In this document: positions 10,714 through 24,240 of the stretch, one piece after another
Layout of the letters: each line of letters opens with the position of its first letter
Position numbering within the stretch: the first letter of the stretch is position 1
From: Trifolium pratense
Taxonomy: Eukaryota > Streptophyta > Magnoliopsida > Fabales > Fabaceae
NCBI RefSeq assembly: GCF_020283565.1
Contig: NC_060059.1
Location: 15,879,501 to 15,943,500 of the forward strand
Reading direction: 5' to 3'
DNA: 64,000 nt
Translations under genes and position numbers: made by a program
The notes under the pieces: generated by a model
Told to the model about the DNA's origin: nothing
Seen by the model: only the letters and a program-made list of their open reading frames with translations
The model's database searches: none

Positions 10714-11712
10714 ATTGATTCATCTTCTGCTGCTGTAGGTTTAGGTTGAACTAATGATAAATGAAAAAAATGTTATGATGACAAGACACGTAAAGTGATG
10801 ATTGTGGTGAAGCATTAGATGAATTCTTTATGGTAGTAACATAACACTATCCATTGTTGGATATATTAGTACTTTAATCAATGGATTAGGTTTAGTATTG
10901 GGAACTTATTCAAACTTGAAATTTGAAACTTTCAGATGAAGTTCCTCTTGTTCTAATAATATTGATGCAAAATGACAATTAAGACACTGTGTCCAGTAAA
11001 ATTGTTAAGATTCTTTTTCTTCATATTTGTCCAAAGATGTATTGGAGGGTGTTTGCTTCTTAAAATCTATTAAGTCAATTATTTTACTTTTTATCAGGAA
11101 CTATCTGACTCTAATGGTATTGATAATCTAATGGACAAAAGATCCCTTGGTTATGCATATAGGAGTCGAGAAGGAGATGTCGAACGGACTCTAAAGACGT
11201 CGAAACAGGAGTAGGTGGCAAGTTTGTGGACTAAATGCTGTTTGGTTCTCAATGTAGGCATATTCAGAAATATTTTTGCCTTTTCATTGATCAAAGTTTG
11301 CTTTTTATTCGGGAATTAGAAGTCTGGACTAAACCCAATAGTGAAAAATATCACCCAATGTATAGATCTTCTCTAAACTATTTTAAAGAAAATTAGCTCT
11401 TCCCATTTTCTTTGGTAACTAGAGTGGCCTTTTTGGTTAAAGCTTCTACACAGTATATGATGGTGCATGCATCTTTTTTCCGAATATGACATTGTATACT
11501 ATTGTACTGTTGCACTTTCTATATGACATCATATTTTAAGAGACCGATTAGGTTTATGTTGTGATTACAAAAGGGAAAACATTTAAAATTCAAATAACCA
11601 ATATATTTGCAACGAAAATTTTACTTCTCAGATCAACTTCTTGAAAAGAAAAAAAAAAGAAATTATAGGGAAAAAAATTATCTTATATTCACAAACTTAA
11701 TTTTTTTTTTTT
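10714..11712. other. Non-coding stretch downstream of the TPR fragment
   Basis: No gene or classifiable repeat seen. It probably contains the 3' end of the TPR transcription unit and then AT-rich spacer. Confidence 0.4.
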
Positions 11713-12048
11713 ATTTTGCTTTATACGAATAACGGGCTACATGTGTCCCATATGGGCTAGCCCGTATTTTAAACTGAATTTTATGATCGGGCTAAAAGCC
11801 ATAAAAAAGAATCGGGCTAATATTTTAAGGTTCAAACTCTATATATATTCGGGTTTGGCAAGACAGACAAACAAGTTAGTCCATTTTAACAGCTCTACAT
11901 CAAAAAACAAAAATTGTGTATTTTTTTAATAAGAAATTGTGTATTTTCTTTATTATAGTTGCAAAACAAATTATAGTCAATAATTATTAAAAAATATTGT
12001 GTATTTTCTTTACTACGTGTCTCTTAAATATGATTAGTCAATAAGGAT
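11713..12048. repeat. Direct repeat, copy A (about 330 bp)
   Basis: Marked by AACGGGCTAC...GGGCTAGCCCG and a second CGGGCTAA word, and ending near a TTAGTCAATAAGG stretch. Matches 12710-13040 with scattered substitutions. It encodes nothing. It may belong to the Helitron ending at 13217 or be an independent repeat. Confidence 0.7.
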
Positions 12049-12233
12049 GAAAATTTGACCCATCCACAGTGGGCACCCGGAAAAAATACTCGCAACGAGT
12101 AGAGTAAAACCCACATTTGGATACATGCATTGGTATGAGTAATTACCCATAAAAATGAGCGGGTATGAGTGCGGGTATGTATATCAATTTATTTTATATC
12201 CCACCACATACCCACGTACCCACATAATATATA

Positions 12234-12393
12234 TATAGGCACAAACCTAAATAAAATGTATTTAGGCACACACACAAAAAATCAACACATTAAATGAAAA
12301 ATAATATAGTCACATCAATCATATTATTTTAATTCATTTTCATTTTTTTTTGTGAGTGTCTCTAACACCATGACATTTATATTTGTGCCTATA
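12234..12393. mobile_element. MITE of about 160 bp (family 1, copy 1)
   Basis: Perfect 12-bp terminal inverted repeats, TATAGGCACAAA and TTTGTGCCTATA. A related copy lies at 28399-28566. No coding capacity. The superfamily is not assigned. Confidence 0.75.
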
Positions 12394-12709
12394 GTAGCAT
12401 TTCCCCTTTCTTGATGGGAAAAGCTAAATTTGTGAAGAATGATGAGGAATAACAAAGTCAAATATGTGGGTTGGACTTCTTAGCATTTGTGAGTTGGATT
12501 AAAAATACTCAAATAGCTACACTTACTGTTTGAAGACATTGTAGTCCATAACTTCCATGTAGTTGGTTGGGAAGTAGCGTAGTACTAGAAATTGTGAAGT
12601 TCCATCAAGAATTATGAAACAATTAGATATTATATTTTAATAATCAAAAACAATCATATGTCATTGTAGGGTAATTAGTTTAGTTTTTATTTTAACTTTT
12701 TGGGGATTT

Positions 12710-13040
12710 ATTTTGCCTTATACGGATAACGGGCTACCCGTGTCCCCCGTGGGCTAGCCCGTATTTTAAACTGAATTTTCGGATCGGGCTAAAAGCCATA
12801 AAAAAAAATCGGACTAATATTTTAGGGTTCAAACTCTACATATTCGGGTTTGACGAGCAAGCCGAACGAGTTAGTCCATTTTAACAGCGCTACCTCAAAG
12901 AACAAAAATTGTGCCTTTTTTTAATAAGAAAATGTGTATTTTCATTATTATAGTTGCTAAACAAATTATAGATAATAATTATTAAAAAATATTGTATATT
13001 CTATTTACTTGTCTATTAAGTCTTATTAGTCAATATATTT
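12710..13040. repeat. Direct repeat, copy B
   Basis: Counterpart of 11713-12048, at an offset of 997 bases. It keeps AACGGGCTACCCG and GGGCTAGCCCG. Substitutions and small indels show the duplication is old. Confidence 0.7.
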
Positions 13041-13188
13041 ATCATAAAATAATTGGGATCTCATGTTGAAGATTTCCTGATTTATTACACATAAATATTT
13101 TCAACAATGCATCATAGTTTTAGCCTAATTTTTTATCTCCCAAGGTTTTAATATTAGTATTATAAAAATTTGATTTTAAGTTTAATAC

Positions 13189-13217
13189 ACCCGTGCGAAG
13201 CACGGGTAAAACCCTAG
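13189..13217 (+). mobile_element. Helitron-type 3' terminus
   Basis: An 8-bp perfect stem (ACCCGTGC / GCACGGGT, loop GAA) at 13189-13207 is followed 6 bases later by CTAG at 13214-13217 and then a host T. A GC-rich hairpin about 10 bases before a terminal CTRR, inserted before T, is the diagnostic 3' end of plant Helitrons. The 5' TC end could not be located, so the full extent is unknown. The element presumably extends leftwards over the direct repeats. Confidence 0.75.
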
Positions 13218-13656
13218 TTACAATATCAAATCAAATTAATTAAACTTTAGGATCAAAAGAGTTGCATGTCAATGTCACAGAAAGGTTCTCCCTCTCTAAT
13301 AGAGACTACATATAAGGTTGCATCTAAATAGTTTCAACCTGCACCAAAATAGTTTTTGCCAAAAAGGATGACAAAGCCCAAAACCCAATTCAATTTTAAA
13401 AATCTAAAATTCACAATAAATATAACTTTTAGTCAAAATCACAATAATACCTTAAATAATAACAATAAACTACAAAACTTATTAAAAATAAAATCTCCAA
13501 CTTAAAGACCGACTAATTCGAGAAACACCAATCTCTCATTAACAAAGTCTAACTGAAACCAAAAATGACAATTTTAAGATTTCACCATCAAACGACTCAC
13601 AAGTGTTTTTTTTGTTTTTGTTAAGTAGTTGGTGATTAAATTTTTTCACTCTTAGT

Positions 13657-13790
13657 CCCATAGGTGTAGCTCAAATGGTAGTTAACAGATACATTATTTG
13701 AGTGGTCAGAGTTCGAACCTCAAATTCTACATTTCTCCACATTTAAATGTGTGAGTCTAGCCACTAGGCTACTTAACCAAAAAAAATATT
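13657..13790 (+). repeat. tRNA-derived SINE
   Basis: Box A-like GTAGCTCAAATGGTAG and box B-like AGAGTTCGAACCTC, about 35 bases apart, are followed by a non-tRNA body and an A-rich tail (ACCAAAAAAAA). Confidence 0.7.
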
Positions 13791-13861
13791 CACCCTTAAA
13801 ATGAGTAAATGAAGTGTTTGTAGCTTGAAACTCGATTTTTTTTTTTACTTTCACCACTAGT

Positions 13862-14003
13862 TTAATCTGATTTGGAGGTCAGTTCTGGGCTTCTAGCATC
13901 AAGTGGTTTCAACTCCCTCCCAATCGCAGTTGCGAGGGATCGCACCATGGTCCTTTCTACCAAGTTCAACGTCAATCACCACTGAACTGAACCAACTAAC
14001 GAT
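13862..14003 (-). repeat. tRNA-derived SINE, second family
   Basis: On the minus strand, a box A-like TTCAGTGGTGATTGACG and a box B-like TGCGATCCCTCGC precede a body containing AACTGCGATTGGGAGGGAG. A fragment of the same body (CCCTCCCAATCGCAATTGCG) occurs at 25080-25099. Confidence 0.6.
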
Positions 14004-14391
14004 TGGTTCGAAACTCGACTTTCGACATATATAATAAATAATGTGATATCTTTATTAACGGAATTAAACCGAGAGGATTTAATAAATTATTACAAAATTA
14101 ATTAATAATGAATAATTAAGATTGCAACAATTAAGACGACTTATTATCTTCTTACAAAGTGATTTTCTTATTTATTAAGTGGGTTGAAGATAGATTGAAG
14201 AACAAGGACAAGGACTACGGAAGAAGAGGGTAACAATAACAACAAACACATTAACACAAACCATAGTATGTGTTACTTGGTCTGATTCCGAGTCTTTCGA
14301 GTCTATAAGTTCCATAATAATCGCTTCCTAAAATCCATTTTTCTGATTCTATAAACTGACTTGAGTCAACACAACCAAACACATCACAAAA

Positions 14392-17300
14392 ATGGGTTCG
14401 GGAAGCAGAAACTACTCTGCAAATCCGAACGATTACAGGCTTCTAGAAGAAGTCGGTTACGGTGCAAGCGCAACGGTTTATCATGCAATCTACATCCCTT
14501 ACAACGAAGAAGTTGCAGTGAAATCTCTCGATCTAGATCGATGCAATTCAAATTTCGATGATATACGAAAAGAAGCACAGATCATGAGCTTAATTGATCA
14601 TCGTAACGTTGTTAAATCGTATTGTTCATTCGTTGTGGATCGTAAACTTTGGGTGATTATGCCTTTTATGGCTCAAGGTTCTTGTTTGCATCTAATGAAA
14701 ACTGCTTATCCTGATGGATTTGAAGAAGATGCTATTGGATCGATTCTCAAAGAAACTCTTAAAGCTTTGGATTATTTACATCAACATGGTCACATTCATC
14801 GTGATGTTAAAGCTGGTAATATTTTGCTTGATTCTAATGGTGAAGTCAAACTATCTGACTTTGGTGTTTCTGCTTCTATGTTTGATACTGGTGATCGTCA
14901 GCGTTCTAGAAATACTTTTGTTGGTACTCCTTGCTGGTAATAATTCGTTATCGTTATCGTTGTTTATGCATATTATGTGTTTGTCATATTGTTTGTTTAG
15001 TTTATGAATTCGTTGATTATGCTTATTATGTGTTTTTTGAATGAAGGATGGCGCCGGAGGTGCTGCAACCTGGTACTGGTTATAATTTCAAGGCTGATAT
15101 TTGGTCTTTTGGAATTACTGCACTTGAGTTGGCTCATGGTCATGCGCCGTTTTCTAAGTATCCTCCAATGAAGGTGTGTATCTATTTATCTATGTGTATC
15201 TGTTTGTATGTGTGTGAAGGGGAAAATGTGTTTTTTGTTCGATTCAGTTTTTGTCGTTATCGTGTAATTTAAAGTATAAAGAATGTTATTGGTGAAGTGA
15301 GGGAGATAGTGACTTGCTACTATAAATTGTTTGTGTTATTATGTATGTAGGTTTTACTCATGACCATACAAAATGCACCTCCTGGCCTTGATTACGATCG
15401 TGATAGAAAGTTCTCGAAGGTATGCCTTTTCTTTCTGCCTACACGTTGCATTTTTACTTACCCGAGATACTTCTTTATTACGTATATATGTATGCATGTA
15501 TGTTTGTGGTTTTGTTTTGTTCGTTCATTAATTAGGGATAATAAGTTATGAGAGTGAAAAGGGGTTTGGATAACGACAAGGTTTTTTAAAACATTCCTCG
15601 AATGTAACATCGGCTGCATCGGTCATATTTGATTGTGATCATCTGAATATTGAGGATAACGATGCAATCTCTATTGCGACCACAATTTGTGTTGCATCAG
15701 TCATATTTGATTGCGATTATGTACAGTATTACAGATAATGATGCACTCTCTACTGCAATCACCATTGGGGCTGCATCGGTAATATTTGATTGTGATTATC
15801 TACAATATTCAGGATAACGATGCAATCTCTACTGCGACCGCGATTGCGGTTGTATCTGTCATATTTGATTTTGATTATCTGCAATATTAAGGATAACGTC
15901 GCAATCTCTACTGCGATCGCAATTGGGGCTGCATCTGTCTTATTTGATTGTGATTATCTACAATATTAAGGATAACATGCAACCACGACTGGGGCTGCAT
16001 CTGTCATATTTGATTATGATTATCTGCAATATTAAGGACAACAATGCAATCTCTACTGTGATCATGATTGGGTCCCATCAGTAATATTTGATCGTGATTG
16101 TTATCTACAATATTAAGGATAACAATGCAATCTCTACTGCGACCGCGATTGGGGATGCATCTGTCATAATTGATTATGATTATCTGCAATATTAAGGATA
16201 ACGATGCAATATCTACTGCGATCACAATTGGGGGCACATTAATCATACTTGATTGCGATTATCTGCAATATTAAGGATAAAAATGCAATCTTTACTGCGA
16301 TCGCAATTGGGGCTGCATTAGTAATATTTGATTTTGATTATCTACAATATTAATAAGGATAACAATGCAATCTCTACTGTGATCCCAATTGGGCTTCATT
16401 TGTCATATTTGATTATGATTATTTGCAATATTAAGGATAACGATGCAATCTCCAGTACAATTGCAATTGGGAACACATTAATCATAATTGATTGCGATTA
16501 TCGGCGATTATCGGCAATATCAAGGATAACAATGCGAGCTCTACTGCGACTGCGGTTTAAAACGTTGGATATTGTTTCTATATTGAAATTACGATGTGTT
16601 GAATTAATAATTATATTAGATTAATAGTATTAGTACTTTAATAGTATTCCTCAAAAAAAGAGGAGTACTTTAATAGTGGTAGTCTAATTAAAGTATTTCC
16701 AGTTGTGATCAGTCTTTTAAAGAAATGGTTGCTATGTGCCTGGTAAAAGATCAAACAAAGAGGCCGTCTGTGGACAAGTTACTGAAACACCCCTTCTTCA
16801 AACAAGCTAAGCCTCCAGAACTTTCTGTGAAGAAATTATTTGCTGACTTACCACCTCTTTGGACTCGTGTAAAAGCCCTGCAGGTTTGATTTATACACGC
16901 TTCAGTGCCTATTCTGTAATTTCTCTTGTTCTGTTACTTTTGCATGACTTCACCAAAATCTTGCAGCTTAAAGATGCAGCTCAACTAGCACTGAAGAGAA
17001 TGCCTTCTGCAGAACAAGAAGCAATATCTCAGGTAAGCAGATGTTAAATTTTTATTTATCATAAAACGTGGTGTATTGGTTTTAGGAGTTCATGCAAGCA
17101 TTTTCATGTTACAAGCTATATTTGTCACTTACTTTTCTTTCTCTTGATACTGGTTTCTTTCACTACTAGAAAACTTCATTGTGGAGCTTATTCCAGTCTG
17201 GTTGTTAGATACAGTGCATTACGTACTTGAAATGGTAGATGTTTTGATAATTTTCCTAAATTTATTGACAATTTGATCTAAAAGGAAAGAGCTGCCAATT

Positions 17301-20300
17301 TTTAACTTCTCTTTTTAGTTTATAAATCACAATAATAACCAAGATTGCACATTAATTTGGCCTTGTGATGAAAGTTTGCTATTTTAGTAAATGCTTTTGC
17401 AAAGACAATTTCTAGAAGCTCTGCTATAAAGAAAAAAATCTGCGGCGAACTTTATTTTCCTGCTTTCTTTCCTTGGAGAATATCCAGATTTTTTTTTCTT
17501 ATCTTTAACACAAGTTTTTACCTTCTGCTTTCACGTCAAAGCCCTATACTTTTTTGGCCAAGCACCTAAATTATAATTAACGAATAAATAAAAGTACTTT
17601 TCGTACAAACAGTCTATGTGCATATATCACGGTAATTTTGAGAAGATACAAGGTGTAGTTTTTGTAAAATTATGGTTCGGCAAACCCACCGTGATACCAA
17701 ACATTAATTATAGTATATAGTCTAGTCTATATAGTCTATAAACAAAGGGGAGGGATTTTAGGCTATTGGTCTCAATCCCAAAAATGTTTTTGGTTTTCAA
17801 TTGAGTTAGAGAGATAACCTATCTTTTGAAAGTTTGTCATTTTAAAGCTTCAGTGACCATCTATTGAAGTGTGCATTTTTCTTGCAGAAAAGAGAAAAAA
17901 ACATTGTTGCTTTTATAACCATCGAAGTCTAATCCATTTATGTATTTCCCTTTCTAGAGTGAATATAAGCGAGGAGTTAGTGCGTGGAACTTTGACGTTG
18001 ATGATTTGAAAGCTCAAGCTTCATTGGTATGAACTATAGTGTTTTCAGATCATTTCTGATTATACTTGGCTGTTTTTGCTTTGTATGGTTAGAACTAATA
18101 TCTGATGATCTTACTAGGTGCAGGAAAATGATGATATTGCAGAGATAAAGGAAGAAGAGGAAAACAAGTTCTTCATTTCCAGCAAGGTTGGTTGAACTGT
18201 TCTAAACTTTCTTTGTCATAAGAATAAAACACCATGCCTTTTTCCACTCGGTGGATTCCTAAGTTAGCTACTTAGGTGCCACAAGGTCTTATAACAAATC
18301 CTGTGTTGTGATTTCTTACTGTAAAATTAATCTACAAATTTTTTTGTTAATTGTAATCACAGGATACAAGTACTTCCCAGCTTAATGTGGAGAAGAGGAA
18401 TTCAGATAACTCCCAACAAGATGACTTCACGTTACAAGTAGGTGACAATGACGTACCACAGAGTGATAAAGTAAATGGATCAATTGCTGAGGCAACAACA
18501 TCTACTTCAGAGAAGGACGTGGGAACAAGCAAGATTAAAACTCAGCCAGTCAAATTTGGTAAAACCCAAAGCGGGCCGCTGGTGCCTGGCACAGTGCTTG
18601 GTCATTATTTACCCGAAAGAGGGCGTCTATTTGAAAGGTATGTTACATATTTCATATTATATCTTTGTTTTTTGTTCTTATATTGGGTCATATTTGGTAA
18701 TTTTAGAGAGAATTTAATGAAAAGGAAAGGGATAGAATAAAGTGCAAGGGAAGGATGAAAAGTAAAGCATTGTCTTCCCCATGTTGAACGTTAATGAGGA
18801 AACAATCAATAAGGTTATGTCACGAATCTAGGTAAGAGAATGAAAAATTGGTATAAACAAAGATAAGGAACATTTTTTGGATGATTTAAAATAGATGGAA
18901 AAAAGTTCTATTTGAAGGGTTTCCTCTCCCAGCAGAGCCTTTGCATAGTTCACTCAGCGTGACCAAATCTGAATGATACTGATATCTGTACCCTTGCACC
19001 TTCCATTTATTTGTCAAACTCGTTAGCTGACTGGACTAACTGTCTCTGACTGGTTTTCCAGTCTGTTGTGTCCTAACAATGCCACACCCCCTTGAAATTC
19101 AACATTGTCCTCAAAGTTACAATTTGGAAACTGGAAATTTAGGAAACTCTGCTCAACCTTGTGTGTCCATTCTAATCTACATTGCTCCAGGAACAGTAAG
19201 AGACTACTTTATTCTATCAACCTGGGCTTGGCCCTTGCATGTCCAATATCCAAATATGACCTCACCTTAACAAGTTTCATCACTAAAACCAATTTGGACC
19301 CGGTCAACAATCAAACACTCTTTGCAGAATGTCAATTCTGTCCCTTCTCCTTCTCTAGAACCCACTTCTTTGCACCAGCATGATGGATTTGTCAGCATCG
19401 GTTGTGGACTTGTGGTGGCCGGTGGGGGCATAGCCAAACTCCTTGTAACGTGAATCTCCATAGTAGCTTTACAAACACTTTGATCTAGCAGTGCAGGTAG
19501 TAGACTGACTGGACTAAACCTAGAATTTTCTGGCCACTGAGAAGTACTTCCACCCATGCGTCACTACAGTAAACAGAATAGGCCGTTTGAGCAATTAATG
19601 TGAGAGCTCTATTTCCCATTTTCATATGAAAGCTAAGAATAGGCCCTGTATGGCGCATGCTTGTAGCCATTCAATGACAATGTGCTTTGAACTTCGTATG
19701 ACTCTGTGAGTGGCAGCAGCATCATGCCGCTTAACATGAGAAGAACTGTCTGAGTTGATGAAGTCAACACCAAGTTGAGTACTTACCCCATCCAATAGAT
19801 GGATGACAGACCAGCCATATGTCCAGTTTCCACTTCCTGCCTGTCTGATCAATAGTGCTGCAAGCCTTGTTTGAACTTCAAGTGCTTGGCTTAGCTCAAC
19901 ACTTTAAAACCCTTTAGTTTAAGAAGTGAACAAGATTGCAAAACTATATACACACACACTTGACTGGGCATTCTCCACTTTGGACTTGCAGCTGACAATG
20001 TGGAACTGGAAAATAATTAAGTTTTCAAGTTATTGTATTATTTATTTTAATGGTTAATGGTGATTATTGCAGATAATAAGTTAGAAAATACATTTAATAA
20101 ACCCATAGGCAAGGTGATCAATTTTTCACTTTATTTTTTATCGAGTTCTTGTGAAGTTTAAAAGTCTACCTTTCTGGAGGATGTGTTTTCCAGAGAATCC
20201 TCTTGTTCACTTTTATCTTCATTGGGTTATTTTAAGTATACAATGTAACTAGTTTAATTTAAAGTTAAAATAAATAAAGCTAACGTTTATTGTGGGCCTC

Positions 20301-22519
20301 TTTCCAATTTATCAATTTATGCTTATTGGTGATTGAGGTGCTGATGTTCCAGTTTAATTTGCAATGCTTTGCTACTTTTAGGTTTGAGAATGAAAATCAG
20401 TTATCAGGTGAGAAAAGTAATCGGGATATGCGACGAGCTCCAAGCTTTAGTGGTCCATTGATGCTTCCAAATCGAGCTTCAGCAAACAGTTTGTCGGCCC
20501 CAATAAAATCCTCTGGAGGTATTTCAATTATCATTTGCATTGTAAGCTACGTTTGCAAGTTCTGGTATTTTTTGAAGCAGTCCTGTTAAGCGCTTACTTG
20601 GTTTTGATTTTTGTTCACTTGGTTTTGATGTTTGTTCCACCAACACTTGCTAGGATTCAGAGATTCCTCAGATGATAAATCTAAGGCTAATCTAGTGCAA
20701 ATTAAAGGGCGGTTCTCAGTGACATCAGAAAATTTAGATCTGGTGAAGGTATTTTTTCTTTTCAATCCAATAATTGATTTGTCCCTATCAACAACTTTAA
20801 CCGACTTCATTTGTTACACAGGATATTCCTGTAAGTTCTGTTTCACGCCGATCTCCACAGGCTCCACAGGTTAGTTGATGGTCTAATTGATTATTGTCAG
20901 TAATTTATGTTCTTTACCCCTGTCATCTCATTTGATATTCTCTTCCTGTTACATTACATATAGGATTCTTCACCACTGAGGAAATCTGCCAGTGTTGGTG
21001 ATTGGATGTTGGATTTCAAACAACAAATGGTTTGTAACTTACCATTTGTTAGCGAGCTTTCTTATTTATACTAGTTTTTGTGAATATTTGCGTCTTTGGT
21101 GGTTAAAGAGTATCTAGGATGTTTCATTGACTATTGTATTTGTTTGATACATGATGGTTTTCTATCTTCTGTTGGATGCATTTTCTCTTCAGCCAATTGG
21201 ACAATCTTCCAATGATCTTGCAAGCATGAATATTCCTACATCAGTTATTGTGCCTCACCTTCACAATCTTTTCCAACAGACATCTATTCAACAGGTGGGT
21301 GAAACTGAAGTTTAAGAAGTGACATATAAGTTGCTTGTGTGTTTCTGTTGGAAAACTGATAATGTAACTTCACCAATTTATAATCTTATTGGAGATTCTG
21401 TTTAATTCCAGGATCTTATAATGAGTCTGTTGAGTAGCTTGCAAATTACTGAGGCAAATGATGGTGAGTGAAAGATTTTTCATTATGTTGGTCATTATTT
21501 TTTCTGTATGGCAATGATTACATGACCAGTGCATTTAATATTTCAGCTCTTCAGAATGGAAAGATGCCACCAATACCTCGCAGTCCAGAGAATAATGGCA
21601 CTGTAAGCAAATTTTCATTTCATTTAGTCCCATCACTTGTATGCTTAATTATTCTTAACTATTGCGTATGTCAATATTTAGCCAAGCACTTGTTAGTTCT
21701 GTTGGGTGACATAACCCACACATAGTAAAACATGGTTTTTCACGAGCTTCATTTTTCCCCCAAATGTTTTATAGGTTGATACTACAGCTTCAGAGAGAGA
21801 ACTACATTTGCTGTCCAAAATTTCAGAACTTCAGTCTCGGTTAGTTATAAGCTTGTGAAATACTTTTTGAGTAACCTTTCTCTTTGACTTCAATAAAGCT
21901 CACTTGGTCCTTCTGTTTTATGTTAACAGGATGATCAGTTTGACAGATGAACTTACTTCTGAGAAGTTGAAACACATGCAGGTAAGTTACTCTACAAGTT
22001 CTTATAATTCATCATCATGCTTGATTGTTTCTTCAGCCTTTTGAAGTTCTTGCTTGCATAGTTGCATTACATATATGATCTTCAACTTGGTTACTTGGAG
22101 AATTTAGGTTAAAACCTTGAGGGCTTGTTTGGCAGATAACAGATATAATTGGATAAACTATTATTATATACAATATTATAATCCATTATTTGGTATTCCA
22201 ATATGACAAGTCAATACCATCCATCACCTTATTAGCTAAAACTTTTCCCCAAGGCTTAAGGCTGAGAGTTAAAAACTAACAAATAGGACAAGGTTATATG
22301 AAAATGTAGCTTTATAATTCAGTACATCTTTATTAAATTTATATATTTTAATCTTAAATACTTTGTTAAACACTATAAAGTTAGATTTCTTATACAATTT
22401 CTATTAATTAATATAGTAAAAAATTGAACAATTTAGTTTATCCCTTTTGACAGTTGCAACAACAAGTAGCCGCTCACTACAGCCAGCAACAAAACGGGGA
22501 AAGAGAGGAAGGTGCATGA
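14392..22519 (+). CDS. STE20/Fray-type serine/threonine protein kinase, 18 exons, 709 aa
   Basis: Exons: 14392-14936, 15047-15173, 15351-15419, 16713-16883, 16967-17032, 17958-18026, 18118-18186, 18363-18637, 20382-20518, 20654-20748, 20822-20869, 20964-21029, 21193-21294, 21412-21463, 21547-21602, 21775-21839, 21930-21981, 22454-22519. All have GT-AG borders; lengths sum to 2130 bases, exactly in frame. The kinase domain (about residues 15-275) has the glycine loop GYGASATVY, catalytic lysine K44, HRDVKAGN with D138, DFG at 156-158 and MAPE at 183-186. The tail has a [18 protein letters not shown] stretch, Ser/Pro-rich segments and a C-terminal coiled coil with a Q-rich end. This matches the plant STE20 kinases related to BLUS1 and animal Fray/OSR1. 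It phosphorylates proteins on Ser/Thr, probably in the cytosol. The substrate is not known from the sequence. Confidence 0.93.
15605..16545. repeat. Minisatellite, about 79-bp unit, about 12 copies, in kinase intron 3
   Basis: The unit runs TGCATC.GTCATATTTGAT, then GATTATCTGCAATATTAAGG, then ATAACGATGCAATCTCTACT, then a GCGA(T/C)CGCAATTGGGG part. Successive TGCATC words are spaced 78, 79, 78 and 80 bases; one later unit is shortened to 66. Units differ by substitutions. The array makes up most of the 1293-base intron between exons 3 and 4. Confidence 0.9.
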
Positions 22520-24240
22520 GTGCCGATAACAATGATAGTCTTTAGTGAAGTAAGTATATACACCAAGGGGAGTGCTGATAAATTATAAGGTGCACTCCAT
22601 TCTCTCCCTCTGCTGAAGGGGCTTTGCTTTTTGATGGTTGATAAGAGTCATGTATCTTCTCCTGTCCAGGTTGCCTTGTTTTCAACAGGCCTTTGTAACA
22701 ATCTTAAAACCCGGCAAGTGAAAATGAGCAAACTGATCTTTCAAGGTTAATCTCATTATTTATTTCATTCAAGATTCAGATGTATATAAGATTCTCTTTT
22801 GTGTCATACTGCAATCTGCTAAAGTGCAGATCAATTAGGAACTCAAGTTAGGGGGACACAACCCCAAGGGAAAAGTAACATCCCTACTTATTATGTTGTT
22901 TATATAATAATTATTCCTATATCGGATTTGAGTTTGTATAGGTTTATTGTATTTTGCCTACCGAATAATATTAGGTTTTGTACCCAATGAATCAAATCAA
23001 CTTAGTTAAATGGTTTTCAACTATTCAAATCAAGTACATTTGGTTTCATATTGAATTATATTAGAATTGTTTTTACTCTTTTTTTTCTTCTTTCTTTCGT
23101 GTGTTAACTCTATGATACTTGAGGAAAGAGGTCCTAGTAATTTGAAGTTCGATCAAGAGGTAAGTACTAAGTAAAGTTAGGCAATAATTGTTTCATCTAA
23201 AAATCGAACTTGAGTTCTCTCTAACTATCCGTCTTTATGTGGAATTCTTAACCACTTGAGTTTCATCACATAGTTAGAACTGACTTTACTTTGTTAAACA
23301 TTATTTTATTGAAAATTGAAAATACATTGTTTTTTAGCTTTTGTTATAAGAAATTTATTTTGCTTGAACATTGAAAGCGCAAAGTGTTTTTTAGTTTTTG
23401 TTATACAAAATTGATTTTGCTGAAAATTGCTAGTACAAAGTGCTTTTTAGTTTTTGTTATATGGAATTGATTTTGCTTTCCAATATGTTTGACTAGAAAT
23501 GATGAAAAATAGTTCTCAGTATATCTTAAATGGTACATAAAAGTTTGTAAAAAGTTTTTACAAACTTAAATGGTACTAAAAACATTTGATATGCCGGAGC
23601 GCGGGTTCAGATATGCTTGCAACTTTCCACTGCTCAACATTTAGTTACATGAGTCTTACAGCTATGCTCTCAAGAATATTTTTTTTAATGAAAATAACTT
23701 GTGTATGATGAAAGAGTATTTTATTTGTTTTTCGCTTTTAACTTGGCTCTGCTAGGGTTTGGTTTTTTCCTAGTGCCGCCGCGAAGGTTGTTTGACTAGG
23801 CTGTCTTTCTCCTTCAAGAGGAGAGTTTTCTTCTAATGTGGGTAGATTTCCACCTTTACTTTGGCAATGGGTTTTCTGTTTTTAGTTCAAGAACCTTCTT
23901 GGTTGCTCTTGATTTGTGATTTCAATTTTGGTGGCTGGCAGTCCACCCACCCCTCCTCTTCCTGCATCCAGCCGACCCCCACCAAAACCCCCTCCCCTAT
24001 CTCTCTATATCGGTTTGAGTATTTATTTATGTTTTCCTTGTGTTTGTTAGATGTTTTTTGGTGAGATCAATTTTTCTTTCTCTTGGTAGTTTTAGTATAT
24101 CCTATTTCAACCATTCTTCTTGTTCTTATCTGAATTTTTTCTCAACTATTGATGTGTACGATTGACTCAAGCTAGGTGCCATGGGTTCACATGTTTTCAT
24201 TTTTTCAGCTGGTGTTTGATGGTTTTGGAGACATCGCAAC
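22520..24240. other. Kinase 3' UTR and intergenic spacer
   Basis: The first 300 bases are probably kinase 3' UTR. A SINE-like stretch (minus-strand AAGTTCGATTTTT, box B-like) may lie at about 23100-23280. A tandem repeat of about 60 bp, three copies with TTTTTAGTTTTTGTTAT, lies at about 23310-23490. From about 23755 the sequence (GTGCCGCCGCGAAGG) could be the 5' leader of the LINE remnant that follows. Confidence 0.4.

Noticed and set aside
16004..16624. Frames within the kinase intron 3 array on both strands
   Set aside because: They are translations of the 79-bp tandem repeat and end at its edges.
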